From assembly GCA_943330855.2 (NCBI GenBank), contig CALQJI020000037.1, positions 1 through 48,633 of the forward strand: a DNA stretch of 48,633 nt, in the 5' to 3' direction. Position numbers and translations under genes: made by a program. The stretch comes from Klebsiella pneumoniae. GTDB lineage: Bacteria > Verrucomicrobiota > Verrucomicrobiia > Limisphaerales > SXTU01. Of this stretch, positions 1-6,865 are shown one piece after another. The notes beneath the pieces are model-generated. The model searched no databases. It was not told the origin of the DNA and saw only the letters and a list, made by a program, of their open reading frames with translations. The first letter of the stretch is position 1. Each line of letters starts with the position of its first letter.

Positions 1-75
1 ACTGGCGGCGACGCGCCCGGTCAGGGGTTGGAAGAAGATGTCGTTCACGCGTGGTGAGGATGAAGTAAGAAGCAT
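1..75 (-). CDS. possible 5' end of a leftward ORF running off the window
   Basis: Reading leftward from an ATG at 73-75 there are 25 open codons to the edge of the window, beginning MLLTSSSPRVND. I do not recognise the family. The position and direction, divergent from a cassette array on its right, is where an integron integrase would lie. However, the visible residues do not resemble the N-terminus of the IntI proteins I know, so this is only a positional hint. No clear ribosome binding site was seen. It may equally be a chance open stretch. Confidence 0.2.
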   Translation of the reverse strand, partial: MLLTSSSPRVNDIFFQPLTGRVAAS

Positions 76-249
76 CGAAATCGATTTTGGGCGACCTCGT
101 GCGTGTCAAGCCTATTTGCTGGAGTTATACGCCTCCTGGCGGGGCTTTTCGCGGTCGGGAGGCTTGCGGCGACCCGCGTAGAATCGGCCTGCGGACCGGC
201 GTTATACGCGCGGCACGCGTCGTTCTCGTCGCTATTTTCAGCGCATGTC

Positions 250-396
250 ATGGACACCGTTGTTGTTGCAGTATGCGTCTTCCTGCTTCAGTTGAGCGTT
301 CTGCTCAGTTCGATTTTGTCGCTGCTGTTCTACATGGGTTCTCGCGTCGAGAGAGCGACAGACCAGAAAGGTGAGAGTGTTGACCATGCCGCCTAA
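250..396 (+). CDS. small single-pass membrane protein in cassette 1
   Basis: This short ORF encodes 48 residues starting at ATG 250. An upstream in-frame GTG at 103 would give 97 residues. Residues 3-28 are almost entirely hydrophobic and look like one membrane span, followed by a short charged tail (GSRVERATDQKGES). The TAA stop (394-396) lies inside the GCCTAAC box that opens the first attC site, as is common for cassette genes that end against their recombination site. I recognise no family. Small hydrophobic proteins are frequent in integron cassettes (family knowledge), but coding status is unproven here because the ORF is short and no clear Shine-Dalgarno sequence is visible. Confidence 0.4.
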   Translation: MDTVVVAVCVFLLQLSVLLSSILSLLFYMGSRVERATDQKGESVDHAA

Positions 397-483
397 CCAT
401 GCGCTGCATCTAACCCGGCCATCGCGTCCAGGTTGCAATCATTGCGTCTCGTGGGCCGGGTCGCTGAGCTTGGGTCGTTAGGC
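391..483 (+). other. attC recombination site 1 (integron cassette)
   Basis: The site opens with GCCTAAC (391-397, matching RYYYAAC) and closes with its exact complement GTTAGGC (477-483, matching GTTRRRY). Nested inside are CCCGGCC (414-420) and GGCCGGG (454-460), separated by a 33-nt loop. This double-stem, imperfectly palindromic layout of about 93 bp is that of attC (59-base element) sites, which the integrase recognises as a folded single strand. The last 22 or so bases before the closing box are identical in all three sites of this window. Recombination would be expected between G477 and T478. Confidence 0.82.
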
Positions 484-510
484 GGCGTTCGCACCTCGCA
501 CACAATCACG

Positions 511-750
511 ATGCAGACACAGAACCAAGAACGCTTCGACAGATTGCGAGCACTCGCACCGGTTGACGCCGTGCGCGCATGGCTCGACGGGGACTTCGGC
601 ATCGGCGACGAGCCAGCGATGATTGCCGCCATCCGCCGGGACACGCGCGTTTCACTTTCCGACGACGACATCACCGACGCCGTTTGCGACGCGATGGACG
701 AGAGCTTGGATGCTCCAGCGTGCTTGGAGCGTCTGGCCGCTCAGAGTTGA
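511..750 (+). CDS. unknown 79-residue protein encoded by cassette 2
   Basis: This is the only sensible forward ORF between attC 1 and attC 2. It starts at ATG 511, 28 bases past the closing box of attC 1, and stops at 748-750, 27 bases before attC 2. A longer in-frame reading from 433 would begin inside the attC site and is unlikely. The protein is acidic and Ala/Asp-rich (RLRALAPVDAVRAW, then a DEP and a SDDDITDAV stretch), probably a small helical soluble protein with no signal peptide or membrane span. I do not recognise the family. One short ORF filling the space between two attC sites is the classic cassette arrangement. The cassette itself would be 478-860 (383 bp). Confidence 0.55.
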   Translation: MQTQNQERFDRLRALAPVDAVRAWLDGDFGIGDEPAMIAAIRRDTRVSLSDDDITDAVCDAMDESLDAPACLERLAAQS

Positions 751-776
751 TTTATGAGAGAGTCACAGGCCACGCC

Positions 777-866
777 GCCTAACCATGCGCATCTAACCCG
801 GCCCCCGCGCTCTGGTTGCAATCATTGCGTCTCGCGGGCCGGGTCGCTGAGCTTGGGTCGTTAGGC
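777..866 (+). other. attC recombination site 2 (integron cassette)
   Basis: GCCTAAC (777-783) and GTTAGGC (860-866) form the outer stem. CCCGGCC (797-803) and GGCCGGG (837-843) form the inner stem. At 90 bp it is slightly shorter than site 1 because three bases are missing after the opening box. The 3' half is nearly identical to that of site 1. It ends the 383-bp cassette 2 and opens the cassette carrying the toxin-antitoxin pair. Confidence 0.82.
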
Positions 867-933
867 CGATTCCTCGCGTCGCCTAAAACCACACACCTTG
901 ACGAAAGCGCATCTGGACAGCATCATGTCCAGC

Positions 934-1191
934 ATGAACGCAATCAGCTACACCGCCGCCCGTGAGAACCTCGCCTCAACAATGGACAGGGTTTGCACCG
1001 ACCACACGCCGGTCATCATTACCCGCAACCGCGACCAGTCGGTGGTCATGCTCTCGCTGGAGGATTTCGAGTCCCTAGAGGAGAGCGCTTACCTCATGCG
1101 CAGCCCTGCCAACGCCAAACGACTGCTCGAAGCCATCCACGCCCTCGAAAACGGCAAAGGAATCGTGCGCGACCTCGACCTCAACGCATGA
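934..1191 (+). CDS. yefM: YefM-family (Phd/YefM) antitoxin in cassette 3
   Basis: This is the antitoxin of a YefM-YoeB type II module. The 85 residues beginning MNAISYTAARENL follow the YefM pattern: an N-terminal DNA-binding and dimerisation region, TPVIITRNRDQSVVMLSLED, then the conserved SLEESAYLMRSPANAKRL segment and a short C-terminal toxin-binding tail. I chose ATG 934 because YefM proteins start with this MxxISYxxAR motif; ATG 925 would add three residues. The stop (1189-1191) overlaps the toxin start as ATGA, implying translational coupling. In the family the antitoxin, with toxin as co-repressor, represses its own promoter. That would make this cassette independent of an upstream cassette promoter; no operator was identified here. 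Confidence 0.93.
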   Translation: MNAISYTAARENLASTMDRVCTDHTPVIITRNRDQSVVMLSLEDFESLEESAYLMRSPANAKRLLEAIHALENGKGIVRDLDLNA

Positions 1192-1448
1192 AGCTCACCT
1201 TCGCCCCGCAGGCGTGGGAGGATTACACCTTCTGGCAGGCCACCGACCCGAAGATGGTATCGCGCATCAACCTGCTTCTGAAGGACATTACCCGCAGCCC
1301 ACACTCCGGCATCGGCAAGCCGGAACCTCTCAAGCACGCTTTTCGTGGCTACTGGTCGCGTCGCATAGACTCAGAGCATCGGCTCGTCTATCGAACCGTT
1401 GAGGGCGGCATTCTACTCGCACAGATGAGGTTTCATTACGACACATGA
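1188..1448 (+). CDS. yoeB: YoeB-family mRNA interferase toxin in cassette 3
   Basis: YoeB toxins (RelE superfamily) bind the ribosomal A site and cut mRNA. The 86-residue product aligns along its whole length with the family: AWEDYTFWQATDPK at the start, GIGKPEPLKHAFRGYWSRRI in the middle, EHRLVYR, and the C-terminal RFHYDT. The residues that are catalytic in E. coli YoeB (a Glu in KPEPL, an Arg in SRRI/HRLVY, and the His near the C-terminus) all appear to be kept, so the toxin is probably active. It begins at ATG 1188, overlapping the antitoxin stop by four bases, and ends 26 bases before attC 3. Toxin-antitoxin modules are known to stabilise large sedentary cassette arrays. Confidence 0.94.
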   Translation: MKLTFAPQAWEDYTFWQATDPKMVSRINLLLKDITRSPHSGIGKPEPLKHAFRGYWSRRIDSEHRLVYRTVEGGILLAQMRFHYDT

Positions 1449-1474
1449 GCGCAAATTCCAATGCGACCGGAAAC

Positions 1475-1564
1475 GCCTAACCATGCGCATCTAACCCGGC
1501 GGGAGCGTCGCGGTTGCAATCGTGGCATCCCGTGCGCCGGGTCGCTGAGCTTGGGTCGTTAGGA
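1475..1564 (+). other. attC recombination site 3, probable 3' end of the array
   Basis: The opening box GCCTAAC (1475-1481) pairs with GTTAGG (1558-1563); the last base of the box is A rather than a pyrimidine. The inner stem is CCCGGCG (1495-1501) with CGCCGGG (1535-1541). The 3' half is the same as in sites 1 and 2. No further attC site appears to the right, so this is likely the last cassette junction. The altered final base fits recombination at G1558, with the bases after it coming from whatever lay downstream. Confidence 0.76.
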
Positions 1565-2060
1565 GTGGTGTCCCAAACTCAGAAAAGGCTATGCAATTGT
1601 TTGGTAACGAGTCAGTTGCGATGATTCGCACCGCCACATGGGCAAAAGCCACATCCCCGACAGCCTCCCACCCCTGTTTTTCAGGGTCGGACGGGTAAAA
1701 ATCAGGGGTTGGCGTGCCAGCCAGCACTCAATTCCCTTAAATTCAGGCGATATTGCCTGATTTTCAGGGAATATCGCCTAATGCCGAGGCATGGACGGGG
1801 TGCCAGCCAGGGTCGGTTGCCTGATTCCGAGGCATCCATCACTGAATTTCAGGGGCTAGTGAAGGCGGTTCAGGGACGGTTGCCCGCCCCTTAGGGACGG
1901 ACGGATGAGGCTCCGTCGCGGATGGGTGAAGGCCATCCTTTCGTCCGTGAATCTCGCGGGTCGTTGCCTCTTTTGACCGAGGAACCGGTTTAACCCGAAG
2001 ACGCAAGGGCGCAAAGACGCGCGCCTTCTCCCTTCCTCGGCGGAGGGGAGAGGGAGAACA
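1565..2060. other. non-coding gap between cassette array and por genes
   Basis: No convincing gene is visible; the short ORFs here have atypical composition. The gap holds a strong hairpin (1745-1779, listed separately) set among several copies of short words such as TTCAGG, GCCTGAT, CCGAGGCAT and GGTGCCAGCCAG. It then has a tract reading CCGAAGACGCAAGGGCGC and onward, of a kind commonly scattered between genes of environmental bacteria. Next comes a TTCTCCC...GGGAGAA inverted repeat (about 2025-2057). I take it to be a repeat-rich boundary of the cassette region. Confidence 0.6.
1745..1779. repeat. compound hairpin, possible REP-like element
   Basis: Ten bases AGGCGATATT (1745-1754) are perfectly complementary to AATATCGCCT (1770-1779). 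Inside the loop CCTGA (1756-1760) pairs with TCAGG (1764-1768) around a three-base loop, leaving a single G/G mismatch between the two stems. The result is a nearly continuous 15-bp stem. There is no T-tract and no adjacent gene end, so it does not look like a terminator. The surrounding bases repeat the same words, suggesting a dispersed palindromic element. Confidence 0.6.
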
Positions 2061-2098
2061 CAAAATTAAAAGCCCCGGTCTTGTGAACCGGGGCTTTC
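2061..2098 (-). terminator. rho-independent terminator of the por operon
   Basis: AGCCCCGGT (2071-2079) pairs with ACCGGGGCT (2087-2095) around a short loop. On the minus strand the stem is followed by CTTTTAATTTT. It lies about 25 bases beyond the stop of the 2-oxoacid oxidoreductase beta-subunit gene, so it should end that transcript. Confidence 0.88.
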
Positions 2099-2120
2099 GT
2101 GATTCGGGTTGAGCGTTGGC

Positions 2121-3749
2121 TCAGATGATGCCGGCGAGTTCTTGGAGGACGCGCCAGTTGTCGAGGCGGTCTTGCTTGGCTTCGAGCATGAGTGGGGAGG
2201 GGTTGCCGTCTTTGTCGAAGTGTTTCGAGAAGCGGCCTTCGGTGCGGGCGAACATGACGAAGTCGAAGAGGTCGCCGGTCTTGGGGTCTTTATACCAGTC
2301 GTCCTTCGGCGCGGGGTTGCCTTGGAGGCTGAGGCGCTCGGCGATTTTGTTGCCCTTGCGCGGGTCGTAGATGAGGACGGGGAAGGTGCGCGTGTCCACG
2401 GCGAGCTTGGATTGGTTCATGGCGAGGTTGTCGCCGACGCCGTGCTCGGGCTGGCAGGTGGTGTAAACGCTGATGACCGCCGGGCCGTCGAACTCGTTCG
2501 CCGCCATGATGGACTTGTAGAAGTGGTTCGACATGGCGCAGGAGGTCTGCGCGACGAAGGTGTTCGGGTGCATCATCGCGATCTGAGCGATTTCCTTGCG
2601 GCGCTCGGTCTTGCCCTGGATGACTTTGCCGTGGACGGAGAACTTGGTGTTCTGCGACTTGAAGGTGGCGGTGGAGGACTGGCCGCCGGTGTTGGAGTAA
2701 ACTTGGGTGTCGAGGATGAGCACCTTGATGTTCATGCCCGAGGCGAGCATGCGGGAGAGGGATTGAAAGCCGATGTCGAGCATCGCGCCGTCGCCGCCGA
2801 CGACCCAGAGTTTCTTGTCGCCCCAGCCCATCTGGTCCCAGCGGGCGCGGACGCCCATGGCGTCGGCGGGGCCGTTCTCGAAGAGGGAGTTGGTCCACGG
2901 GACGAGGTAGGGGTTGTAGGGATAGGTGGAGGCGTAAACGGTGGAGCAGCCGGTGGAGTTGACGATGCCGACGCTTTCCTTGCCGTATTGGAAGCCGGTG
3001 GCGGCGAGCATCATGCGCAGGGCGGTGGCCTCGCCGCAGCCCATGCAACTGCCCGCGCCGCCGACGTAGAGGAGGCTGCGCTCGGCGAGCATCATGTCGC
3101 TGAGGAGTTTCTCGTTGATGTATTCCTTCGGGGTCTCGGGGAGCTTGCGGTAGAAGTTGAAGTCGCGCTGCGAGGTTTTGAGGATGGGGGTGTCCTTCAT
3201 CAACATGGAGAGCGCGCCGTGGTTGCCGCAGGCGTCCACGCACTCGGCGCAGCCCTTGCACTTGGTGGGGTCAATGAAGATGCCGAAGTAGGCGGGTTCC
3301 TTGCCCTTCTTCTCGTAGGTGGTCCAGAACTTGGTGGTCTTCACGAACTGATTGGCGAGGTGCTCGCGGTCCTCGGCGTTCTCCATCTTGGCGAGCTCGG
3401 CTTCGAGGACGGACTTGGGGACGGCTTTGCCGAGGATGGCGGTGTCCGGGCACTCGACGACGCAGTCCATGCAGGCGACGCAGTTCGCGCTGTTGAGGAG
3501 GGGAATCTCGGGGGCGATGTAGCTGAAGTCGCGCAGCGCGCCGGTGCCGGCGGGGATGAGGGAGCGGAGGGTGTTGTGGTCGGCGGGCAGGCCCATCTCG
3601 GCGCTGCCGTCGTTGTAAGCGCCGATGATGCGCTCGTTGAAGTCCTGCACGTCGAGGACATCCTTGCCGATGGGCCGCTTGTTGGAGCGGTCAATGACGG
3701 GGGCGGGGACGGCGGCTGCGCCAGCTACGTTTTCAGTGGGTTGAATCAT
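2121..3749 (-). CDS. pyruvate:ferredoxin-type oxidoreductase, ferredoxin plus TPP (beta) subunit
   Basis: This is the catalytic half of a 2-oxoacid:acceptor oxidoreductase, which decarboxylates pyruvate or a related 2-oxoacid to an acyl-CoA and passes electrons to ferredoxin. With ATG 3749 it has 542 residues. Cysteines 90/93/96/100 and 164/167/170/174 form two 4Fe-4S ferredoxin motifs. C235, C238, C268 and C432 match the four ligands of the proximal cluster in one-piece NifJ-type enzymes. The thiamine diphosphate site is the GDGAMLDIG...YSNTGG region (residues 319-355). These correspond to domains V and VI of NifJ, so the enzyme is the usual polypeptide split in two. An upstream in-frame start (3842) would overlap the previous gene and adds atypical sequence. 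It lies 70 bases after the alpha/gamma gene and is followed by a terminator. Pyruvate is the likely substrate, but this is inferred. Confidence 0.9.
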   Translation of the reverse strand: MIQPTENVAGAAAVPAPVIDRSNKRPIGKDVLDVQDFNERIIGAYNDGSAEMGLPADHNTLRSLIPAGTGALRDFSYIAPEIPLLNSANCVACMDCVVECPDTAILGKAVPKSVLEAELAKMENAEDREHLANQFVKTTKFWTTYEKKGKEPAYFGIFIDPTKCKGCAECVDACGNHGALSMLMKDTPILKTSQRDFNFYRKLPETPKEYINEKLLSDMMLAERSLLYVGGAGSCMGCGEATALRMMLAATGFQYGKESVGIVNSTGCSTVYASTYPYNPYLVPWTNSLFENGPADAMGVRARWDQMGWGDKKLWVVGGDGAMLDIGFQSLSRMLASGMNIKVLILDTQVYSNTGGQSSTATFKSQNTKFSVHGKVIQGKTERRKEIAQIAMMHPNTFVAQTSCAMSNHFYKSIMAANEFDGPAVISVYTTCQPEHGVGDNLAMNQSKLAVDTRTFPVLIYDPRKGNKIAERLSLQGNPAPKDDWYKDPKTGDLFDFVMFARTEGRFSKHFDKDGNPSPLMLEAKQDRLDNWRVLQELAGII

Positions 3750-3819
3750 GAGCTTTGGGTCAGGTGGTCCTGAGTTTTTTTGTTTGGGTTCTCCCGACGG
3801 TTGTCCATCGGGCAAAGAG

Positions 3820-5820
3820 CTATTGCGCGGCGACCAGTTCACCAGCGGGGACTTCAGCCGCGCCGCCGATGAGGTCAGCGGGGATTTCCATCACGTCGGT
3901 CAAGCCGTGGCGGACGCAGGTGATGTTCTCCTGCACGACCTTTTCGCCACGCTTGCCGAAATACTTGCGGATGTATTTCTCGACGGACGCGAGGACCTGC
4001 TCATCGCCCATGCCGGAGCGGCCGGCGAAGGGCGTGACCTTGATGAAGATGCCGACGAGGCAGACGCCTTGCATGCGCTGCTGGAGGTCGGGGTCGGTGG
4101 CGATCTGGCGCGCGATTTTGACCGTGTCGAGATAGAAGACCTTGAGCTTCTTGCTGCGGATAATCTTCTGGCCGTAGGCGGGGATGGCGTTCCAAACGTC
4201 CAGCGGGTCGAGCTTGTCGCTCTGAATGAAGATGCAGCCGTTGGCGGCGATGCCCGCGAGCGGGTTGCCGAGGTTGAAGGCGTTCACGTCGTTGAGCGGG
4301 ATGAACTCGACGTGCTCCAGCTCGCTGTGCGTGCGGATGTGGGCGTCGGCGACGGTGAGGTAATAGGTCGTCGGCAGGCCCTTCTTCTCGGAGCCGTATT
4401 TCGGGTAGGCCTGAACGTGGAGGTCGAACAGTTCGCCCACGAAGGACGCGATGAGCTTGTTCGTCGTGACGGAGCCGAAGCCGCCGACGGAGTGGCCGCG
4501 CATGGAGAACGCACCGACGGGCCGGAGGTCGGGGTCTTCCGCGCCGGGGAGTTCGAGCTTGTGCTTCACGCCGACGCAGGAGAACTGCATCGGCTTCTCC
4601 GCCATCATGTTCTTGAGAATGGCGTTGAAGTGGCCACCGCGGATGTCGCGCGAGCCGAGGCCGGCGACGCACGCGTAAATCTTCGGGATGCCCGTGATGG
4701 CGGGATACTTGAACTCGCCGAAGGAGCCGTAGCTCAGGCCGGTGAAGGCGTCCGAGAAGGCCGCGCGGATGCCTTGCACCAGCGGGTTCGACTGGGCGAG
4801 CGGGTTGTCCATGCGCTCGACGACGGTGAGCGCCTTGACGTTCTTGAGCGCGGCGACGAGGTGCGTGGCCGGGAACGGAGCGAAGGAAGTAACGTGGACG
4901 CCACCGACCTTTGCCCCGGTCGTTTCGCGGATGTAATCAATCGCCGCCTCCGCAGTCTCCATCATGCCGCCCATGCCGACGACGGCGTAGTCCGCGTCTT
5001 CCATGCGGTAGCAGTCAATCATCCCGTAGCGACGACCGGTGTTCGCGTAGAAGGTGTCCATCGCCTCCTGCAAGGCGGCGGGGACGGTGTCATACACGTT
5101 GCGCTGGGCGATTTTGCCCTTCATGTAGGAGTCCTGGTTCTGCACCACGCCGGACATGAGCGGGTTGTTCGGGTCGAAGAGGCAGCGGAGCTTCAGCGTG
5201 GGGTCGCCGATGAAGTCCTTCATGAACTCCAGCTCGGGGAGCAGGACGTTCTCAATGGTGTGCGTGGTGAGGAAGCCGTCCTGCACGTTCATGAACGGCG
5301 TCTCGCAGTTCTCCGCCGCGCGGCGCGCGATGAGTGCGAGGTCGCCGGCCTCCTGCGCATTGCGACCGAAGACGATGCCCCAGCCGCAGTCCGCCACGCT
5401 CATCACGTCATCGTGGCCGGCGTGGACGTTGAGCGAATGGCTCGTGAGCGCGCGGGCGCCGATGTGGAAGACGGCGGGGAGGCGCTTGCCGGAGATGGTG
5501 TAGAGCACTTCCTTCATGAGCACTAACCCTTGGCCAGAAGTGAAGTTTGTCACGCGCCCGCCGGCGAGCGCGTAGCCCTCGCAGGTCGAGGCTGCCGAGT
5601 GCTCTGACTCCGGCTGCACGAACGTGATGACATCGCCCCAGAGGTTGCGCTTGCCGTTGGAGACCTCGGTTTGGTAGCCGGTGCCCATCGTGGTCGAGGA
5701 CGTGATGGGGTAGGCACAAGCCCCGTTGGTGATGTTGGTCTCCGACCACACGACACAGCCCGCGCCGTCTGAGGTGGTGGGAATTCCGGGGTAGGGGAAC
5801 TGCTTTTTGTCGTCGCTCAT
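3820..5820 (-). CDS. pyruvate:ferredoxin-type oxidoreductase, fused alpha-gamma subunit
   Basis: This is the partner of the TPP subunit downstream. From ATG 5820 (MSDDKKQFPYPGIP) it has 666 residues. The N-terminal third is a POR_N pyrimidine-binding domain (AYPITSSTTMG..., QPESEHSAAST, FTSGQGLVLM). The middle third is the transketolase C-terminal-like domain II (GGMMETAEAAIDYIRETTGAKVGGVHVTSFAPFP). The last third is a gamma domain (FSMRGHSVGGFGSVTTNKLIA..., GIFIKVTPFAGRSGMGDE). This matches domains I-III of NifJ in order. The longer reading from 6000 adds 60 residues of unrelated composition and is rejected. The gene is first in a two-gene leftward operon. Homologous enzymes usually serve fermentative or anaerobic metabolism or reductive carboxylation; this sequence does not show which. 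Confidence 0.9.
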   Translation of the reverse strand: MSDDKKQFPYPGIPTTSDGAGCVVWSETNITNGACAYPITSSTTMGTGYQTEVSNGKRNLWGDVITFVQPESEHSAASTCEGYALAGGRVTNFTSGQGLVLMKEVLYTISGKRLPAVFHIGARALTSHSLNVHAGHDDVMSVADCGWGIVFGRNAQEAGDLALIARRAAENCETPFMNVQDGFLTTHTIENVLLPELEFMKDFIGDPTLKLRCLFDPNNPLMSGVVQNQDSYMKGKIAQRNVYDTVPAALQEAMDTFYANTGRRYGMIDCYRMEDADYAVVGMGGMMETAEAAIDYIRETTGAKVGGVHVTSFAPFPATHLVAALKNVKALTVVERMDNPLAQSNPLVQGIRAAFSDAFTGLSYGSFGEFKYPAITGIPKIYACVAGLGSRDIRGGHFNAILKNMMAEKPMQFSCVGVKHKLELPGAEDPDLRPVGAFSMRGHSVGGFGSVTTNKLIASFVGELFDLHVQAYPKYGSEKKGLPTTYYLTVADAHIRTHSELEHVEFIPLNDVNAFNLGNPLAGIAANGCIFIQSDKLDPLDVWNAIPAYGQKIIRSKKLKVFYLDTVKIARQIATDPDLQQRMQGVCLVGIFIKVTPFAGRSGMGDEQVLASVEKYIRKYFGKRGEKVVQENITCVRHGLTDVMEIPADLIGGAAEVPAGELVAAQ

Positions 5821-6001
5821 ATGAGGGCAGATCGTTAGCCCGCGTGGCGGGAGAGTTTTTTGGGCGGACGATGGAAGGTGGATTTCGCTCATGGAGGGCG
5901 CAAGCCAAAAAGCGGACGTGTCGAAAACCACGGATTGGTTGAGACCTCCACTCGCCAAGTGCGATGCTGAATCCGCCGCAGCGCGCGCGCGGGGGAACAC
6001 C

Positions 6002-6865
6002 TCAGGGCGGGAAGCCGATGGCCAGTTTCACCGCCGAGTATTCCGGGTGAATCTTCCCCTCGCGCGTGCGGATGGTCAGCGGCGGCTCCGTCCACGATTG
6101 CCCGCGAAACCACTCCGGCAAGTCCGCCGCGCGCATCAGGCCGAACAAACCAATCAGCGGCGCGTCCCCCTCGCGGAACACCACTGGCCGCCGCCGCACG
6201 ATGACCAGTCCAGCCTCCCGCGCCCCCGCCTCCACGCGTGCCATCTGGGCTGGCTCGAAGGGAAATACGCACGCGAAGAACCCGCCGGGCGCAAGGTGCT
6301 TTGCCGCCGTGACGCAGTAGTCCGCCACCGTCCCGCGCAGCTCGAAGCGGCAGGCGAGCTTCTGCGGATGCCCGCTCTCCACGCCGGTGCCGGGCGGGAA
6401 GTAAGGCGGGCTGCCCGTGATGAGGTCGAACAGATCGCCGTCGCGCAACACGCCGGTGTCGCGGAAGTCTCCCTCGCGAATCTCGTAGCGTTCCTCGATG
6501 CCGTTGAAGCGCGCGGACTTCTTCGCCAGCGCCACGCTCGCCGCCTGCGCCTCCACCGTCACCAGCCGCGCGCCGGGCAAACGCCACGCGAGAATCATCC
6601 CGACCGTCCCGATACCACTGCCGAGATCGAGCGCCGTGCGGGCCGTGGGACACCAGGTGGTGCCATACCACGCGGTGAGGATGTCGTCCGTCGAGAAGCG
6701 GTGGCCGTCGCGCAATTGGAACAGGCGGAAGTGCCCGCTGATGGCGTCGAGCGTCTCGTCCGGCGCGACGCTCAGGCCGGCGCTCAAGCCCGGCGGCACC
6801 GGACCGGGTTTGGCCCAGCCTTTGAAATGCGTTTCGCCAGTCACGAAGTCACCGCGCTTGTTCAA
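6002..6865 (-). CDS. TrmN6-like SAM-dependent N6-adenine methyltransferase
   Basis: This class I methyltransferase has 287 residues. Motif I is DLGSGIGTVGM (near residue 80), and the amino-methyl catalytic motif is GSPPYF (near residue 150), a variant of the N/D/S-PPY motif of enzymes that methylate the N6 amino group of adenine. The overall pattern (HFRLFQLRDGHRFSTDDILTAW at the start) is that of the tRNA1(Val) A37 methyltransferase group (YfiC/TrmN6). The start is TTG at 6863-6865, which overlaps the aspS stop TGA as TTGA, so the two are probably translated in a coupled way. Co-transcription with a tRNA synthetase gene fits a tRNA-modifying role. The exact substrate cannot be read from the sequence; related enzymes modify proteins or other RNAs. 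Confidence 0.78.
   Translation of the reverse strand: MNKRGDFVTGETHFKGWAKPGPVPPGLSAGLSVAPDETLDAISGHFRLFQLRDGHRFSTDDILTAWYGTTWCPTARTALDLGSGIGTVGMILAWRLPGARLVTVEAQAASVALAKKSARFNGIEERYEIREGDFRDTGVLRDGDLFDLITGSPPYFPPGTGVESGHPQKLACRFELRGTVADYCVTAAKHLAPGGFFACVFPFEPAQMARVEAGAREAGLVIVRRRPVVFREGDAPLIGLFGLMRAADLPEWFRGQSWTEPPLTIRTREGKIHPEYSAVKLAIGFPP

Noticed and set aside
124..210. two GTTATACGC copies as a possible further attC or attI site
   Set aside because: They are direct, not inverted, repeats and lack the nested stems of the three real sites. An attI could not be recognised without the integrase.
45..257. leftward 70-codon ORF in cassette 1
   Set aside because: It has no family resemblance, and the opposite strand offers a membrane protein ending at the attC box in the normal cassette direction.
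2109..3773. 554-codon rightward ORF opposite the TPP subunit gene
   Set aside because: The reverse strand encodes a protein with all ferredoxin and TPP motifs. The rightward reading is Val/Gly/Ala/Glu-rich and without any family motif, as expected for the complement of a GC-rich gene.
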